From positions 1 through 17,773 of the forward strand of contig JAJNBO010000005.1 of NCBI GenBank assembly GCA_021156245.1: DNA of 17,773 bases, given 5' to 3'. The stretch is from Ramlibacter sp. (lineage in GTDB: Bacteria; Pseudomonadota; Gammaproteobacteria; Burkholderiales; Burkholderiaceae_C). Positions 1 through 7,548 of the stretch are shown here, piece after piece. Within the stretch, counting starts at the first letter, position 1; each line of letters starts with the position of its first letter. A model generated the notes under the pieces. It did no database searches, was not told the origin of the DNA, and was given only the letters and a program-made list of their open reading frames with translations. The position numbers were made by a program, and so were the translations under genes.

Positions 1-186
1 CATCTTCTTGAGCTCGTCCAGGTCCATGGACCGGTTGACCTCCGCCTTGACGTCGGCCACGTAGCGCTGCGCCTTGCCCAGGAGCGTGCCCACCGTGCGG
101 GCCACGCGCGGCAGCTTCTCCGGACCGATGACGATCAGGGCGACGACGCCTATCAGCGCCATCTTGGACAGGCCGAGGTCAAGCAC
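1..186 (-). CDS. tatB: Sec-independent protein translocase subunit TatB (5' part, runs off window)
   Basis: TatB works with TatC as the receptor for twin-arginine signal peptides at the inner membrane. Only the first 62 residues are in the window; the gene continues past base 1. The product begins [23 protein letters not shown], a single N-terminal membrane segment ending in the Gly-Pro hinge (residues 21-22) typical of TatB. An amphipathic charged helix follows ([19 protein letters not shown]). The start is a GTG at 186; I chose it because the MLDLG beginning is the usual one for proteobacterial TatB. It lies 15 bp after the tatA stop, so co-translation with tatA is likely. I see no strong ribosome binding site. 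tatC would be expected next, outside the window. Confidence 0.93.
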   Translation of the reverse strand, partial: MLDLGLSKMALIGVVALIVIGPEKLPRVARTVGTLLGKAQRYVADVKAEVNRSMDLDELKKM

Positions 187-201
187 GGATCAGCGGCCCG
201 C

Positions 202-447
202 TCAGGACTTGTTGCGCGCTTCGACGTCGATGGTGGTCTTGTCGGCGCCGGTGGGGCCTTGCGAGGCCGTCACCTGGCTGGCCGGCGGGACCGGCGTTTC
301 CGGCGTCGAGCCGTCCTTCATGCCGTCCTTGAAGCCCTTGACGGCGCCGCCCAGGTCGGTGCCCATGTTCTTCAGCTTCTTGGTGCCGAACACGAGGACG
401 ACGATCAACAGCACGATCAGCCAGTGCCAGATGGAAAAGGAACCCAT
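202..447 (-). CDS. tatA: Sec-independent protein translocase subunit TatA
   Basis: TatA oligomerises to form the pathway that lets folded proteins with twin-arginine signals cross the inner membrane. The protein is 81 residues long, usual for the family. It has a short N-terminal membrane helix (about residues 6-20), the conserved Phe20-Gly21 hinge, and an amphipathic helix with [23 protein letters not shown] (about 23-45). A polar, Pro/Thr-rich tail follows and is probably disordered. The FGTKKL sequence favours TatA over TatB. The start ATG has a good AGGAGA Shine-Dalgarno sequence about 5 bp upstream. tatB follows directly. The 65-bp spacer from hinT contains a perfect 8-bp stem-loop (483-500). 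Confidence 0.96.
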   Translation of the reverse strand: MGSFSIWHWLIVLLIVVLVFGTKKLKNMGTDLGGAVKGFKDGMKDGSTPETPVPPASQVTASQGPTGADKTTIDVEARNKS

Positions 448-482
448 GAATCTCTCCTGTTACTGCTCGGATTCTAGTCGGC

Positions 483-500
483 AGGGGAAGTTCTTCCCCT
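483..500. other. Stem-loop in the hinT-tatA spacer
   Basis: A perfect 8-bp inverted repeat (AGGGGAAG, two-base centre, CTTCCCCT) begins 13 bp after the hinT stop and ends 36 bp before the tatA start. No T-run follows on the minus strand, so it does not look like a standard intrinsic terminator. It could be a weak terminator, an RNA-processing site or a 3'-end stabiliser. The structure is seen directly; the role is not known. Confidence 0.5.
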
Positions 501-512
501 TGTGGAAAATGC

Positions 513-872
513 TCAGCCTTTGAGCCACGGCCTCGGCCCGCCGATGACGTGGAAATGGAGGTGCGGCACTTCCTGCCCGCCATCGGCGCCGGTGTTGGTC
601 ACCAGCCGGAAGCCGCCCTCCGGGTAGGGGCGGCAGCCCTCCTGTTTCGCCAGCTTCGGGACGAGCGCCATCATCCTGCCCAGCAAGGGCGCGTGGCTCT
701 CGTCCACGTGCGCCATGGACGTGACGTGCTGCTTGGGGATCAGCAGGAAATGGATCGGCGCCCACGGGTTGATGTCGTGGAACGCCAGGACCTCCTCGTC
801 CTCGTAGACCTTCTTCGAGGGGATCTTGCCCTCGGCGATCTTGCAGAAGATGCAGTTCGGGTCGTGGCTCAT
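513..872 (-). CDS. hinT: HIT-family purine nucleoside phosphoramidase (HinT-like)
   Basis: HIT-family hydrolase of the HinT branch, which cleaves AMP-lysine and other phosphoramidates in the cytoplasm. The 119-residue length is typical. The histidine triad is intact as HLHFHV at residues 104-109. The N-terminal CIFCKI (Cys7, Cys10) and IPKQHV (His50) are also family features, probably a metal site in some members. The start ATG has AGGAAG just upstream. The stop of the small membrane protein gene lies 12 bp before the start, and tatA follows after 65 bp. HinT commonly lies downstream of hisE and upstream of tatAB in Burkholderiales, with no clear functional link to histidine synthesis. The exact in vivo substrate cannot be read from the sequence. 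Confidence 0.95.
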   Translation of the reverse strand: MSHDPNCIFCKIAEGKIPSKKVYEDEEVLAFHDINPWAPIHFLLIPKQHVTSMAHVDESHAPLLGRMMALVPKLAKQEGCRPYPEGGFRLVTNTGADGGQEVPHLHFHVIGGPRPWLKG

Positions 873-884
873 GCTTCCTGCGCC

Positions 885-1241
885 TTACTCGGGGAGCCGA
901 TTGTCGTTGAAGCGCAGCCAGCCCTTGAGGCAGCGGTACAGGTACCAGGCGCCGACGAGCATCCAGGCCAGCATGCCGGGCAGCAGGAACAGGAACCACA
1001 ACGGCGTGGAGAGCAGCAGCCACAGCGCCGACCACCACACGGTGCGGATCATGTAGTTGTGGTGGGCGAGATACAGCGCGTCGTGTTCGTCCGACCGCTT
1101 GACGTAGTGCACGACCAGCGCGATCAGCGACAGCGTCCACAACGTGAACGGCGCCACGGTGTGCATTCCGTACAGCACGTGCATCACGGAACGGTCGGCC
1201 GGGCTCTTGGCCTCGAACACTCCATAGTCGGTCTGCGCCAT
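885..1241 (-). CDS. Small integral membrane protein of unknown function, DUF4870-like
   Basis: A 118-residue protein that I recognise only as a conserved hypothetical, probably of the DUF4870/Tic20-like group. It has a polar N-terminus (about residues 1-22) and three hydrophobic stretches (about 28-46, 66-88 and 89-104). The last two are rich in Trp and Leu and joined by a short Pro-containing turn. The C-terminus is polar. A His-rich polar loop (HDALYLAHHNYMIRT, about 53-67) lies between the first two. I chose ATG 1241 because it has a strong AGGAAGGA site; the frame stays open upstream into hisE but without such a site. It is 17 bp after the hisE stop and 12 bp before hinT, so it is probably co-transcribed with both. 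No catalytic motif is evident. Confidence 0.82.
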   Translation of the reverse strand: MAQTDYGVFEAKSPADRSVMHVLYGMHTVAPFTLWTLSLIALVVHYVKRSDEHDALYLAHHNYMIRTVWWSALWLLLSTPLWFLFLLPGMLAWMLVGAWYLYRCLKGWLRFNDNRLPE

Positions 1242-1258
1242 CTTCTGTCCTTCCTGCT

Positions 1259-1627
1259 TCAATCGCCGCGGCCTTCGCGCTCGCGGGCCTTGCGCAACGC
1301 CTTTTCCTCGATGCCGCTCAGGCCTTCGCGGCGCTGCAGCTCCGCGATGACGTCCGCCGGCTTCAGGCCGTAATGCGCCAGCGCGATCATGCAGTGGAAC
1401 CACAGGTCCGCCACCTCTCCGACCAGGCGGGCCTTGTCGCCGCCGTTGTCGATGTCCTTCGCCGCCATGACGGTCTCGGTGGCTTCCTCGCCGATCTTCT
1501 TGAGGAAGGCGTCCGGGCCGCGATGCAGCAGCCGCGCGACGTAGCTCGCCTCGGGGTCGCCCCCGTTGGCAGGCTTGCGGCTTTCGATGACTTCGGCCAG
1601 GCGGGCCAGCGGGTCGGCAGCGGTCAT
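1259..1627 (-). CDS. hisE: Phosphoribosyl-ATP pyrophosphatase HisE
   Basis: Second step of histidine synthesis: removes pyrophosphate from phosphoribosyl-ATP to give phosphoribosyl-AMP, in the cytoplasm. The 122-residue protein is the stand-alone form; in enterics this domain is fused to HisI. It is all-alpha and related to MazG, with the metal-binding EEATE (47-51) and a second acidic pair, ExxD (Glu71, Asp74). The start ATG is 4 bp after the hisI stop, so the two products, which act in sequence, are translated from adjacent frames. It is the last his gene of the run. The small membrane protein gene follows after 17 bp. Confidence 0.97.
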   Translation of the reverse strand: MTAADPLARLAEVIESRKPANGGDPEASYVARLLHRGPDAFLKKIGEEATETVMAAKDIDNGGDKARLVGEVADLWFHCMIALAHYGLKPADVIAELQRREGLSGIEEKALRKAREREGRGD

Positions 1628-1631
1628 GAGC

Positions 1632-2039
1632 CTATCTGTAGATGGTGGACGGGTCCTTCAAGACAGGTTCCACCACCTGCCAGGCGCCGTCGCGGTAAAG
1701 ATGGAAGAAGCAGCTGTGCCGCCCTGTATGGCACGCGATCGAAGGGTCGTGTCCCAGCTGCTTGACCTTCAGCAGCAGCACGTCGTTGTCGCAGTCCATG
1801 CGGATCTCGTGCACCTGCTGCACGTGGCCGGACTCCTCGCCCTTGAACCACAGCTTCTGGCGGGAGCGGCTGAAGTACACCGCGCGCCCGGTCTCGGCGG
1901 TCTTGCGCAGAGCGTCTCGGTCCATCCAGGCGAACATCAGGACGTCGCCGGTGGAAGCCTCCTGCGCGATCACGGGGATGAGCCCCTGCGGGTCCCATTT
2001 GACGTCGTCCAGCCAGTCCATCCGCGTATTGTCGTTCAT
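1632..2039 (-). CDS. hisI: Phosphoribosyl-AMP cyclohydrolase HisI
   Basis: Third step of histidine synthesis: opens the purine ring of phosphoribosyl-AMP to give ProFAR. The 135-residue protein is the monofunctional form. The magnesium site DCDND (82-86) and the zinc-site cysteines Cys83, Cys103 and Cys110 are present, the last two in [12 protein letters not shown] chose ATG 2039 because [15 protein letters not shown] matches the normal start of the family. The frame stays open upstream through the 9-bp repeat element and into hisF, but that extension is repeat-coded and not credible. The upstream spacer is 154 bp, unusually long for this operon, and is mostly filled by the palindromic element at 2067-2183. 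Only a weak Shine-Dalgarno (GCGAGCG) precedes the start. Confidence 0.96.
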   Translation of the reverse strand: MNDNTRMDWLDDVKWDPQGLIPVIAQEASTGDVLMFAWMDRDALRKTAETGRAVYFSRSRQKLWFKGEESGHVQQVHEIRMDCDNDVLLLKVKQLGHDPSIACHTGRHSCFFHLYRDGAWQVVEPVLKDPSTIYR

Positions 2040-2066
2040 CGCTCGCTTGAAGACGGGAGCCGACAT

Positions 2067-2183
2067 CCGGACGCAAAGGGCGCAAAGGATTCGCAAAGGA
2101 CGCAAAAGAAACCGGGAAAAGGTCTTGGATGTCTTTCGCGTCCTTTGCGTAACCTTTGCGTCCTTTGCGTCCTTTGCGTCCGG
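2067..2183. repeat. Long palindromic element with 9-bp repeat arms (copy 1, hisF-hisI spacer)
   Basis: A 117-bp imperfect palindrome. Its ends are a perfect 13-bp inverted repeat, CCGGACGCAAAGG (2067-2079) and its complement (2171-2183). Each arm is made of direct repeats of about 9 bp with consensus ACGCAAAGG. The left arm has exact CGCAAAG at 2072, 2081 and 2092 and a degenerate copy at 2101. The right arm has the complement at 2143, 2154, 2163 and 2172. The units match across the dyad except for a 2-bp shift of one unit. The inner region contains AGAAACCGG (2107-2115). It begins 10 bp after the hisF stop and ends 27 bp before hisI. No T-run follows, and I see no flanking target duplication. 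It resembles copy 2 at 6111-6212. Function unknown. Confidence 0.88.
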
Positions 2184-2193
2184 TGATTTGGTC

Positions 2194-2973
2194 TTAAAGG
2201 CGAACGGGGATGCCGCGCTCGGCCATGCGCGCCTTGGCCTGGCCGACGGTGTACTCGCCGTAGTGGAAGATGCTCGCGGCCAGGACGGCGTCCGCGCCGC
2301 CGGCCTGGATGCCGTCGGCCAGGTGGTCCAGGTTGCCGACGCCACCGGAGGCGATGACGGGCACCGGGACGGCGTCGCTGACCGCCCGCGTGAGCTCCAG
2401 GTCGAAGCCGGACTTGGTGCCGTCGCGGTCCATGCTGGTCAGCAGGATCTCGCCGGCGCCGCGACGGGCCATGTCGGCGGCCCACGTCACCGCGTCCAGG
2501 CCGGTGTTCTTGCGCCCGCCATGGCTGTAGACGTCCCAGCCGGCCCCCCGGGTGGCGGCGTCCTGCGGACTGCGGCGCTTGGCGTCGATGGCCACGACGA
2601 TGCATTGCGCGCCGTACTTGGCCGACGCCGCGGTGATCACGTCGGGATTCGCGATGGCGGCGGAATTGAAGCTGGTCTTGTCCGCACCGGCATTCAGCAG
2701 CCGGCGCACGTCTTCCACGGTGCGCACGCCACCGCCCACCGTGAGGGGGATGAAGACCTGCGAGGCCACCGCCTCGATGATGTGCAGGATCAGGTCGCGG
2801 CCGTCGCTGGTGGCCGTGATGTCGAGGAAGGTGAGTTCGTCGGCACCCTGGTCGTTGTAGCGCGCGGCGATCTCCACCGGATCCCCGGCGTCGCGCAGCT
2901 CGACGAAGTTGACGCCCTTGACGACCCGGCCGCCCGTGACGTCCAGGCAGGGAATGATGCGCTTGGCGAGCAA
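2194..2973 (-). CDS. hisF: Imidazole glycerol phosphate synthase cyclase subunit HisF
   Basis: Cyclase half of the HisF-HisH enzyme, which turns PRFAR plus glutamine-derived ammonia into imidazole glycerol phosphate and AICAR. The 259-residue protein is a (beta/alpha)8 barrel. The catalytic aspartates are visible as Asp11 in [14 protein letters not shown] and Asp130 in VVAIDAKR. The phosphate-binding loops TVGGGVRT (78-85) and IASGGVGN (207-214) are also present. The start appears to be TTG at 2973: the [12 protein letters not shown] beginning is the family norm and no ATG or GTG fits. A short AGGA lies 4 bp before the TTG, next to the hisA stop. The gap from hisA is 6 bp. Downstream lies palindromic element copy 1. 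Confidence 0.97.
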   Translation of the reverse strand: MLAKRIIPCLDVTGGRVVKGVNFVELRDAGDPVEIAARYNDQGADELTFLDITATSDGRDLILHIIEAVASQVFIPLTVGGGVRTVEDVRRLLNAGADKTSFNSAAIANPDVITAASAKYGAQCIVVAIDAKRRSPQDAATRGAGWDVYSHGGRKNTGLDAVTWAADMARRGAGEILLTSMDRDGTKSGFDLELTRAVSDAVPVPVIASGGVGNLDHLADGIQAGGADAVLAASIFHYGEYTVGQAKARMAERGIPVRL

Positions 2974-2979
2974 GTGGTC

Positions 2980-3720
2980 CTACTGGGCGAGTTCGTCGGC
3001 GCGGGCCTGCGCCTTGGCGAAGTCGAGGTCGCCGGAATAGATGGCGCGTCCGCAGATCACGCCCTCGATGCCTTCGTCCTCCACGGCGCACAGCTTCTCG
3101 ATGTCGGCGATGGAGCCCAGGCCGCCCGAGGCGATGACCGGGATGGTCAGGGCCTGAGCCAGCTTCACGGTGGCCTCGATGTTGATGCCCGTGAGCATGC
3201 CGTCGCGGCCGATGTCGGTGTACACGATCGATTCGACGCCCCAGTCCTCGAACTTGCGCGCCAGGTCCACCACCTCGTGGCCGGTGAGCTTGCTCCAGCC
3301 GTCGGTGGCCACCTTGCCGTCCTTGGCGTCGAGGCCCACGATGATGTGGCCGCCGAACGCGGTGCAGGCGTCCTTCAGGAAACCCGGGTTCTTGACCGCC
3401 GCGGTGCCGATGATCACGTAGCGCAGGCCGCCGTCGATGTACTTCTCGATGGTGTCCAGGTCGCGGATGCCGCCTCCGAGCTGCACCGGGATGTCGTCAC
3501 CCACGGCCTTGAGGATGGCCCGGATCGCGGAGAAGTTCTGCGGCTTGCCCGCGAACGCCCCGTTCAGGTCGACCAGGTGCAGGCGGCGGGCGCCGCGTTC
3601 CAGCCAGGTCCGGGCCATGGCCGCGGGGTCCTCGCTGAAGGTGGTGGCCTGGGCCATGTCGCCCTGCTTCAGGCGTACGCAGTGGCCGTCTTTCAGGTCG
3701 ATCGCGGGTATCAGCAGCAT
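2980..3720 (-). CDS. hisA: ProFAR isomerase HisA
   Basis: Fourth step of histidine synthesis: Amadori rearrangement of ProFAR to PRFAR, the substrate of HisF-HisH. The 246-residue (beta/alpha)8 barrel is homologous to HisF. The catalytic Asp8 (IPAIDLKDG) and the second aspartate near 131 (VGLDAKDG) are in place. So are the phosphate-binding LGGGIRD (81-87) and IASGGLGS (196-203). The start ATG 3720 gives the standard [12 protein letters not shown] beginning. The 46-bp spacer from hisH has no clear Shine-Dalgarno sequence; the region just upstream is pyrimidine-rich. hisF follows after 6 bp. The placement between hisH and hisF is the usual HBHAF order. Confidence 0.97.
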   Translation of the reverse strand: MLLIPAIDLKDGHCVRLKQGDMAQATTFSEDPAAMARTWLERGARRLHLVDLNGAFAGKPQNFSAIRAILKAVGDDIPVQLGGGIRDLDTIEKYIDGGLRYVIIGTAAVKNPGFLKDACTAFGGHIIVGLDAKDGKVATDGWSKLTGHEVVDLARKFEDWGVESIVYTDIGRDGMLTGINIEATVKLAQALTIPVIASGGLGSIADIEKLCAVEDEGIEGVICGRAIYSGDLDFAKAQARADELAQ

Positions 3721-3766
3721 GGGAGGGTTGAGGAAAGCGGCTGGGGCGCGGGATGCGCCGGGACGT

Positions 3767-4414
3767 TCAAGGAGTCCAGTGCAGGAAGTTGCGGTAGAGC
3801 GCCAGCCCCTGGTCGGCGCTTTTTTCAGGATGGAACTGGGTCGCAAAAATATTATCGCGAGCCACGGCACAGGTAAAGCGCGCGCCGTAATCGGATTCCC
3901 CGACGCTGTGGCGCAAGTCCGACGGCCTGGCGTAAAAACTGTGGACGAAATAGAAGAAGCTGTCGTCCGGCACCCCGTCCCACATCGGGTGGGGATGGGC
4001 CTGGCGAACCCGGTTCCAGCCCATTTGCGGCACCTTGTAGCGGCTCCCATCGGGCTGCAGCCGGCCCTCGAGTTGAAAACGAACGACTTCCCCATGGATC
4101 AGGCCGAGGCCGTCCGTGGGCCCGTCCTCGCTGCGATCCAGCAGCATCTGCATGCCGACGCAGACGCCGAACAGCGGCTTGGTCGCAGCCGCCTCGAGGA
4201 CGGACTCCAGCAGCCCGGATTCGCGCAGCTCGCGCATGCAGTCGGGCATGGCGCCCTGCCCCGGCAGGACGACACGCTCCGCGGCCCTCACCTCTTCAGG
4301 GCGCGAGGTCACGACAGCGTCCACGCCGCTGCCGCGCGCGACGTGCAGGACGGCCTGGGACACCGAGCGCAGGTTGCCCATTCCGTAGTCCACCACGGCC
4401 ACCGAACGGCTCAA
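3767..4414 (-). CDS. hisH: Imidazole glycerol phosphate synthase glutaminase subunit HisH
   Basis: Class I glutamine amidotransferase that hydrolyses glutamine and channels ammonia into HisF. From the proposed start the protein has 215 residues. The nucleophile is Cys85 in GVCVGMQML, and the other triad members are His195 and Glu197 in QFHPEKS. The N-terminal [14 protein letters not shown] is the usual strand and loop. The frame has no ATG near the expected start. TTG 4414 overlaps the hisB stop as TTGA and has AGGG about 6 bp upstream, which favours coupled translation. GTG 4402, in-frame and 12 bp further in, is the alternative. The frame upstream runs into hisB and is not credible as coding. 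Confidence 0.95.
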   Translation of the reverse strand: MSRSVAVVDYGMGNLRSVSQAVLHVARGSGVDAVVTSRPEEVRAAERVVLPGQGAMPDCMRELRESGLLESVLEAAATKPLFGVCVGMQMLLDRSEDGPTDGLGLIHGEVVRFQLEGRLQPDGSRYKVPQMGWNRVRQAHPHPMWDGVPDDSFFYFVHSFYARPSDLRHSVGESDYGARFTCAVARDNIFATQFHPEKSADQGLALYRNFLHWTP

Positions 4415-5007
4415 AGAGACCCTTTCGTGGAAGGGATGGTGCCCGCGGCGCGCGGATCGAGCTCCAGCGCCATGCGTAGCGCGCGGGCGAAGGCCTTGAA
4501 CACCGTCTCGCACTGGTGGTGGGCGTTCTCGCCGCGCAGGTTGTCGATGTGCAGTGTCACGAAGGCGTGGTTGCAGAAGCCCTGAAAGAATTCGTAGGCC
4601 AGCTGCGTGTCGAACTGGCCGATCATCCCGCTCTTGAAGGGCACGTGCATGACCAGTCCCGGCCGGCCCGAGAAGTCGATCACCACGCGCGACAGCGCCT
4701 CGTCGAGCGGGACATAGGCGTGGCCGTAGCGGCGGATGCCCTTCTTGTCGCCCACCGCCTTGTAGACCGCCTGCCCGAGCGTGATGCCCACGTCCTCCAC
4801 CGTGTGGTGGCCGTCGATGTGCAGGTCGCCCTTGGCGACGATGTCCAGGTCGATCAGCCCGTGGCGGGCGATCTGGTCCAGCATGTGGTCGAAGAAGCCG
4901 ATGCCGGTTTCCAGGCGCGCCTGGCCGGTCCCGTCCAGGTTGACGCGGGCGGTGATCTGCGTCTCCGCCGTATTGCGGGTGATTTCAGCGGTACGAGGGG
5001 TCGTCAT
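4411..5007 (-). CDS. hisB: Imidazoleglycerol-phosphate dehydratase HisB (monofunctional)
   Basis: Dehydrates imidazole glycerol phosphate to imidazole acetol phosphate. At 198 residues it is the monofunctional form without the N-terminal phosphatase domain of the enteric enzyme, so histidinol-phosphate phosphatase must be a separate gene, absent here. The manganese-binding repeats typical of the family are visible: [13 protein letters not shown] (38-50) and [11 protein letters not shown] (65-75), and the second-half copies around [11 protein letters not shown] (93-103) and [11 protein letters not shown] (161-171). ATG 5007 overlaps the hisC stop as ATGA, and its own TGA overlaps the proposed hisH TTG start. 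Both junctions suggest translational coupling. Confidence 0.97.
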   Translation of the reverse strand: MTTPRTAEITRNTAETQITARVNLDGTGQARLETGIGFFDHMLDQIARHGLIDLDIVAKGDLHIDGHHTVEDVGITLGQAVYKAVGDKKGIRRYGHAYVPLDEALSRVVIDFSGRPGLVMHVPFKSGMIGQFDTQLAYEFFQGFCNHAFVTLHIDNLRGENAHHQCETVFKAFARALRMALELDPRAAGTIPSTKGSL

Positions 5008-6080
5008 AGGGTCGATCGCAGGGCGGCGAGCATCTGCGCGTTCTCTTCGGCGGTGCCGACGGTGAGGCGCAGGCAATCGGCCAGCAATGGGTGCATTCTA
5101 GAAACGTTCTTCACCAGCACCTTGCGCGCCTTCATGCCGTCGAAGCTGCGGCCAGCGTCCGGAACGCGCACCAGGATCATGTTGGCGTCGCTGGGCCAGC
5201 TTTTCAGGCCCATTTCCTTCAGGGCGGACTGCAGTCGGGCGCGCTCGCGCTTGAGATCGGCCGCCTGGGCCGCGAAGACGTCCTCGTGCTCCAGGGCGAA
5301 CAGCGCGGTCTCGGCATTGAGCACGCTGATGTTGTAAGGCGGCCGCAGCTTGTCGACCTGCGCCACCAGGGCTGCGGGCCCCATCATGTAGCCGATGCGC
5401 ACGCCGGCCAGGCCGAACTTGCTCATGGTGCGCATCAGCAGCACGTGCTCGTGCTTCGTCACGCGATCCAGGTAGCTGCGGCTGGCGAAGGGCTGGTAGG
5501 CCTCGTCGATGACCACCAGCCCCGGCGCGGCTTCCACGATCTTCTCGATGGTGTCGTCGTTCCAGAGGTTGGCGGTGGGATTGTTCGGGTACGCCAGGTA
5601 GACGATGGCGGGCTGGTGCAGCGCGATGGCATCCAGCATGGCTTTCTCGTCCAGCTCGAAGTCCGGCGTCAGGTCGACGCCGACGAACTTCAGGCCCTGG
5701 AGCTTGGCACTCATCTCGTACATGACGAAACCGGGCAGCGGCGCGAGGATGCTGGCGCCCGGCACGTCGCAGGCCATGGCGAGCAGCGAGATCAGTTCGT
5801 CCGACCCGTTGCCGAGCATCAGGTCGAAGCCCTCCGGCAGCTGCGCGTGCCGGCCCAGGGCGACGCGGAGTTCGTCGATGCGCGCGCCCGGATACCGGTT
5901 CAGGGCGAGGTCCGCGAGGCGCTCCCCGAGCTCCTTCCGAAGCGCCGGCGGCAGCCGGTGTGGATTCTCCATCGCATCGAGCTTCACCATGCCCTTCGAC
6001 TCCTGGATCGCGTAGGCGTGCATGCCCTGCACGTCCTGGCGGATGCGGGTGGCGATGATTTGGTCGAGTCTGGATGTCAT
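5004..6080 (-). CDS. hisC: Histidinol-phosphate aminotransferase HisC
   Basis: PLP-dependent class I/II aminotransferase that converts imidazole acetol phosphate plus glutamate to histidinol phosphate. It has 358 residues, normal length. The PLP lysine is Lys221 in [14 protein letters not shown]. Other cofactor contacts are NGSDE (91-95), YPNNPT (164-169), and Asp192 and Tyr195 in IDEAY. The C-terminal arginine for substrate carboxylate is probably Arg338 in CLRLTVG. ATG 6080 gives a normal beginning ([17 protein letters not shown]) but has no clear Shine-Dalgarno. The spacer from hisD is 151 bp and mostly filled by palindromic element copy 2, which ends 30 bp before this start. Its stop overlaps hisB as ATGA. 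Confidence 0.97.
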   Translation of the reverse strand: MTSRLDQIIATRIRQDVQGMHAYAIQESKGMVKLDAMENPHRLPPALRKELGERLADLALNRYPGARIDELRVALGRHAQLPEGFDLMLGNGSDELISLLAMACDVPGASILAPLPGFVMYEMSAKLQGLKFVGVDLTPDFELDEKAMLDAIALHQPAIVYLAYPNNPTANLWNDDTIEKIVEAAPGLVVIDEAYQPFASRSYLDRVTKHEHVLLMRTMSKFGLAGVRIGYMMGPAALVAQVDKLRPPYNISVLNAETALFALEHEDVFAAQAADLKRERARLQSALKEMGLKSWPSDANMILVRVPDAGRSFDGMKARKVLVKNVSRMHPLLADCLRLTVGTAEENAQMLAALRSTL

Positions 6081-6110
6081 CGGTGATCAGGAGAACGTCG
6101 CGTGAAGGTC

Positions 6111-6212
6111 TTCAACGCAGAAGACGCAAAAGGAATACAAAACGCGCGGAAGAAACCGGAACCGGTTTCCTTTCTGCGTCTTTTGTCTTTCTTCTGCGCC
6201 TTCTGCGTTGAA
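6111..6212. repeat. Long palindromic element with 9-bp repeat arms (copy 2, hisD-hisC spacer)
   Basis: A 102-bp imperfect palindrome that is symmetric almost to its centre. The ends are a perfect 13-bp inverted repeat, TTCAACGCAGAAG (6111-6123) and its complement (6200-6212). The outer arms are built of degenerate 9-bp units near ACGCAGAAG / ACGCAAAAG. The centre is GAAACCGG-AA-CCGGTTTC (6152-6169), a perfect 8-bp dyad. It starts 19 bp after the hisD stop and ends 30 bp before the hisC start, close to the placement of copy 1 between hisF and hisI. It shares AGAAACCGG (6151-6159) with copy 1. No T-run follows on the transcribed strand and I see no target duplication. Function unknown; probably a dispersed repeat family. 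Confidence 0.88.
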
Positions 6213-6231
6213 TTATCGCCGAGGCACCCTT

Positions 6232-7548
6232 CTAGCGCTTCAGACGCATCTCCGCCGCCCGCGCATGCGCCTGCAGGCCTTCGCCGTGCGCGAGTTCGGA
6301 GGCGACGGCGCCCAGGGTCTGGGCGCCGGCTTCGCTCACTTCGATGATGCTGCTGCGCTTCTGGAAGTCGTACACGCCCAGCGGGCTGGAAAAGCGCGCC
6401 GTCGTGCTGGTGGGCAGCACGTGGTTCGGGCCCGCGCAATAGTCGCCCAGCGACTCGCTGGTGAAGGCGCCCAGGAAGATCGCGCCTGCGTGCCGCAGCA
6501 GCGGCTCCCAGCGATGCGGATCGCCGCTGGCGATCTCCAGGTGCTCCGGCGCGATGCGGTTGCTGATCTCGCACGCTTCTTCCATGCTGCGCGTCTGGAT
6601 CAGGGCGCCGCGGCCGTTCAGCGACTTCGAGATGACGTCCGCCCGCGGCATCTCCGGCAGCAGGCGGTCGATGGCTGCCTGGACCCGCTCGATGTAGCCG
6701 GCGTCCGGGCACAGCAGGATGCTCTGCGCCAGTTCGTCGTGCTCCGCCTGCGAGAACAGGTCCATGGCCACCCAGTCGGGCGGCGTGGAGCCGTCCGCGA
6801 GCACCAGGATTTCGCTCGGCCCGGCGATCATGTCGATGCCGACCTGGCCGAACACGCGGCGCTTCGCGCTCGCGACGTAGGCATTGCCGGGGCCGGTGAT
6901 CTTGTCGACGCGCGGGACCGTTTGTGTTCCGTACGCGAGCGCGCCCACGGCCTGGGCGCCCCCGATGGTGAACACGCGCGTGACCCCCGCCACGTGGGCG
7001 GCGGCCAGCACCAGCGGGTTCTTCTCGCCACGCGGCGTGGGCACCACCATGATGATCTCGCCGACGCCGGCCACTTGGGCGGGGATCGCGTTCATCAGCA
7101 CCGACGACGGATACGCGGCCTTGCCGCCGGGCACGTAGATGCCGACGCGGTCCAGCGGCGTCACCTTCTGCCCGAGCAGCGTGCCGTCGGCATCCCGGTA
7201 GCTCCAGCTTTCGCCGCTCGCCTTCTTCTGCGCCTCGTGGTAGCTGCGCACGCGCGCCGCCGCTGTCTCCAGCGCGTCCCGCTGCTTGCCGGGCAGCCCT
7301 TCGAGGGCAGCCTTGAGCTCGCTGCGGCGAAGCTCGAGCGCCGCCAGCGAGCCGGCCTGCATGTCGAAGCGGTTCGTGTACTCCAGCACCGCGGCGTCGC
7401 CGCGCTTGCGCACGTCCGCCAGGATGTCGGCCACCACTTGCTCGATGCCCGCATCCGTGTCCGCGGACCAATGCAGCCGCGCCGCCAGGGCGGCGTCGAA
7501 GCCGCCATCGGTGGTGCGAAGGCGCAGGGGTCGGGCGGAGGCGGTCAT
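6232..7548 (-). CDS. hisD: Histidinol dehydrogenase HisD
   Basis: Last two steps of histidine synthesis: NAD-dependent oxidation of histidinol to histidinal and then histidine, with zinc. It has 438 residues, normal length. By comparison with the E. coli enzyme, the catalytic pair is Glu335-His336 (IAPEHLEI). The zinc ligands are Gln267 and His270 (SQAEHD), Asp369 (LGDYCAG) and His421 (LAHGEG). GPGNAYV (219-225) and AGPSEI (242-247) are also conserved. ATG 7548 overlaps the hisG stop as ATGA, which fixes the start and suggests coupling. The stop is 19 bp before palindromic element copy 2. Confidence 0.97.
   Translation of the reverse strand: MTASARPLRLRTTDGGFDAALAARLHWSADTDAGIEQVVADILADVRKRGDAAVLEYTNRFDMQAGSLAALELRRSELKAALEGLPGKQRDALETAAARVRSYHEAQKKASGESWSYRDADGTLLGQKVTPLDRVGIYVPGGKAAYPSSVLMNAIPAQVAGVGEIIMVVPTPRGEKNPLVLAAAHVAGVTRVFTIGGAQAVGALAYGTQTVPRVDKITGPGNAYVASAKRRVFGQVGIDMIAGPSEILVLADGSTPPDWVAMDLFSQAEHDELAQSILLCPDAGYIERVQAAIDRLLPEMPRADVISKSLNGRGALIQTRSMEEACEISNRIAPEHLEIASGDPHRWEPLLRHAGAIFLGAFTSESLGDYCAGPNHVLPTSTTARFSSPLGVYDFQKRSSIIEVSEAGAQTLGAVASELAHGEGLQAHARAAEMRLKR

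Noticed and set aside
2067..2183. CRISPR array
   Set aside because: Units are about 9 bp with no unique spacers, and orientation flips at the middle. No cas genes are near.
2067..2183. Intrinsic terminator or his leader attenuator
   Set aside because: No T-run follows the stem, it lies in the middle of the operon, and no leader peptide with a histidine run is visible.
1632..2345. Extended hisI with about 100 extra N-terminal residues
   Set aside because: The frame is open because the 9-bp repeats lack stops in that phase. The extra residues are repeat-coded and the family start is at 2039.
1762..3876. Very long plus-strand open frame (about 700 codons) opposite hisI, hisF and hisA
   Set aside because: It lies antisense to genes with intact catalytic motifs, its product is low-complexity and rich in Ala, Gly, Val, Asp and His, and stop-free antisense frames are common at this GC content.
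6111..6212. Insertion sequence remnant
   Set aside because: No transposase fragment and no target-site duplication at the ends. A small non-coding repeat fits better.
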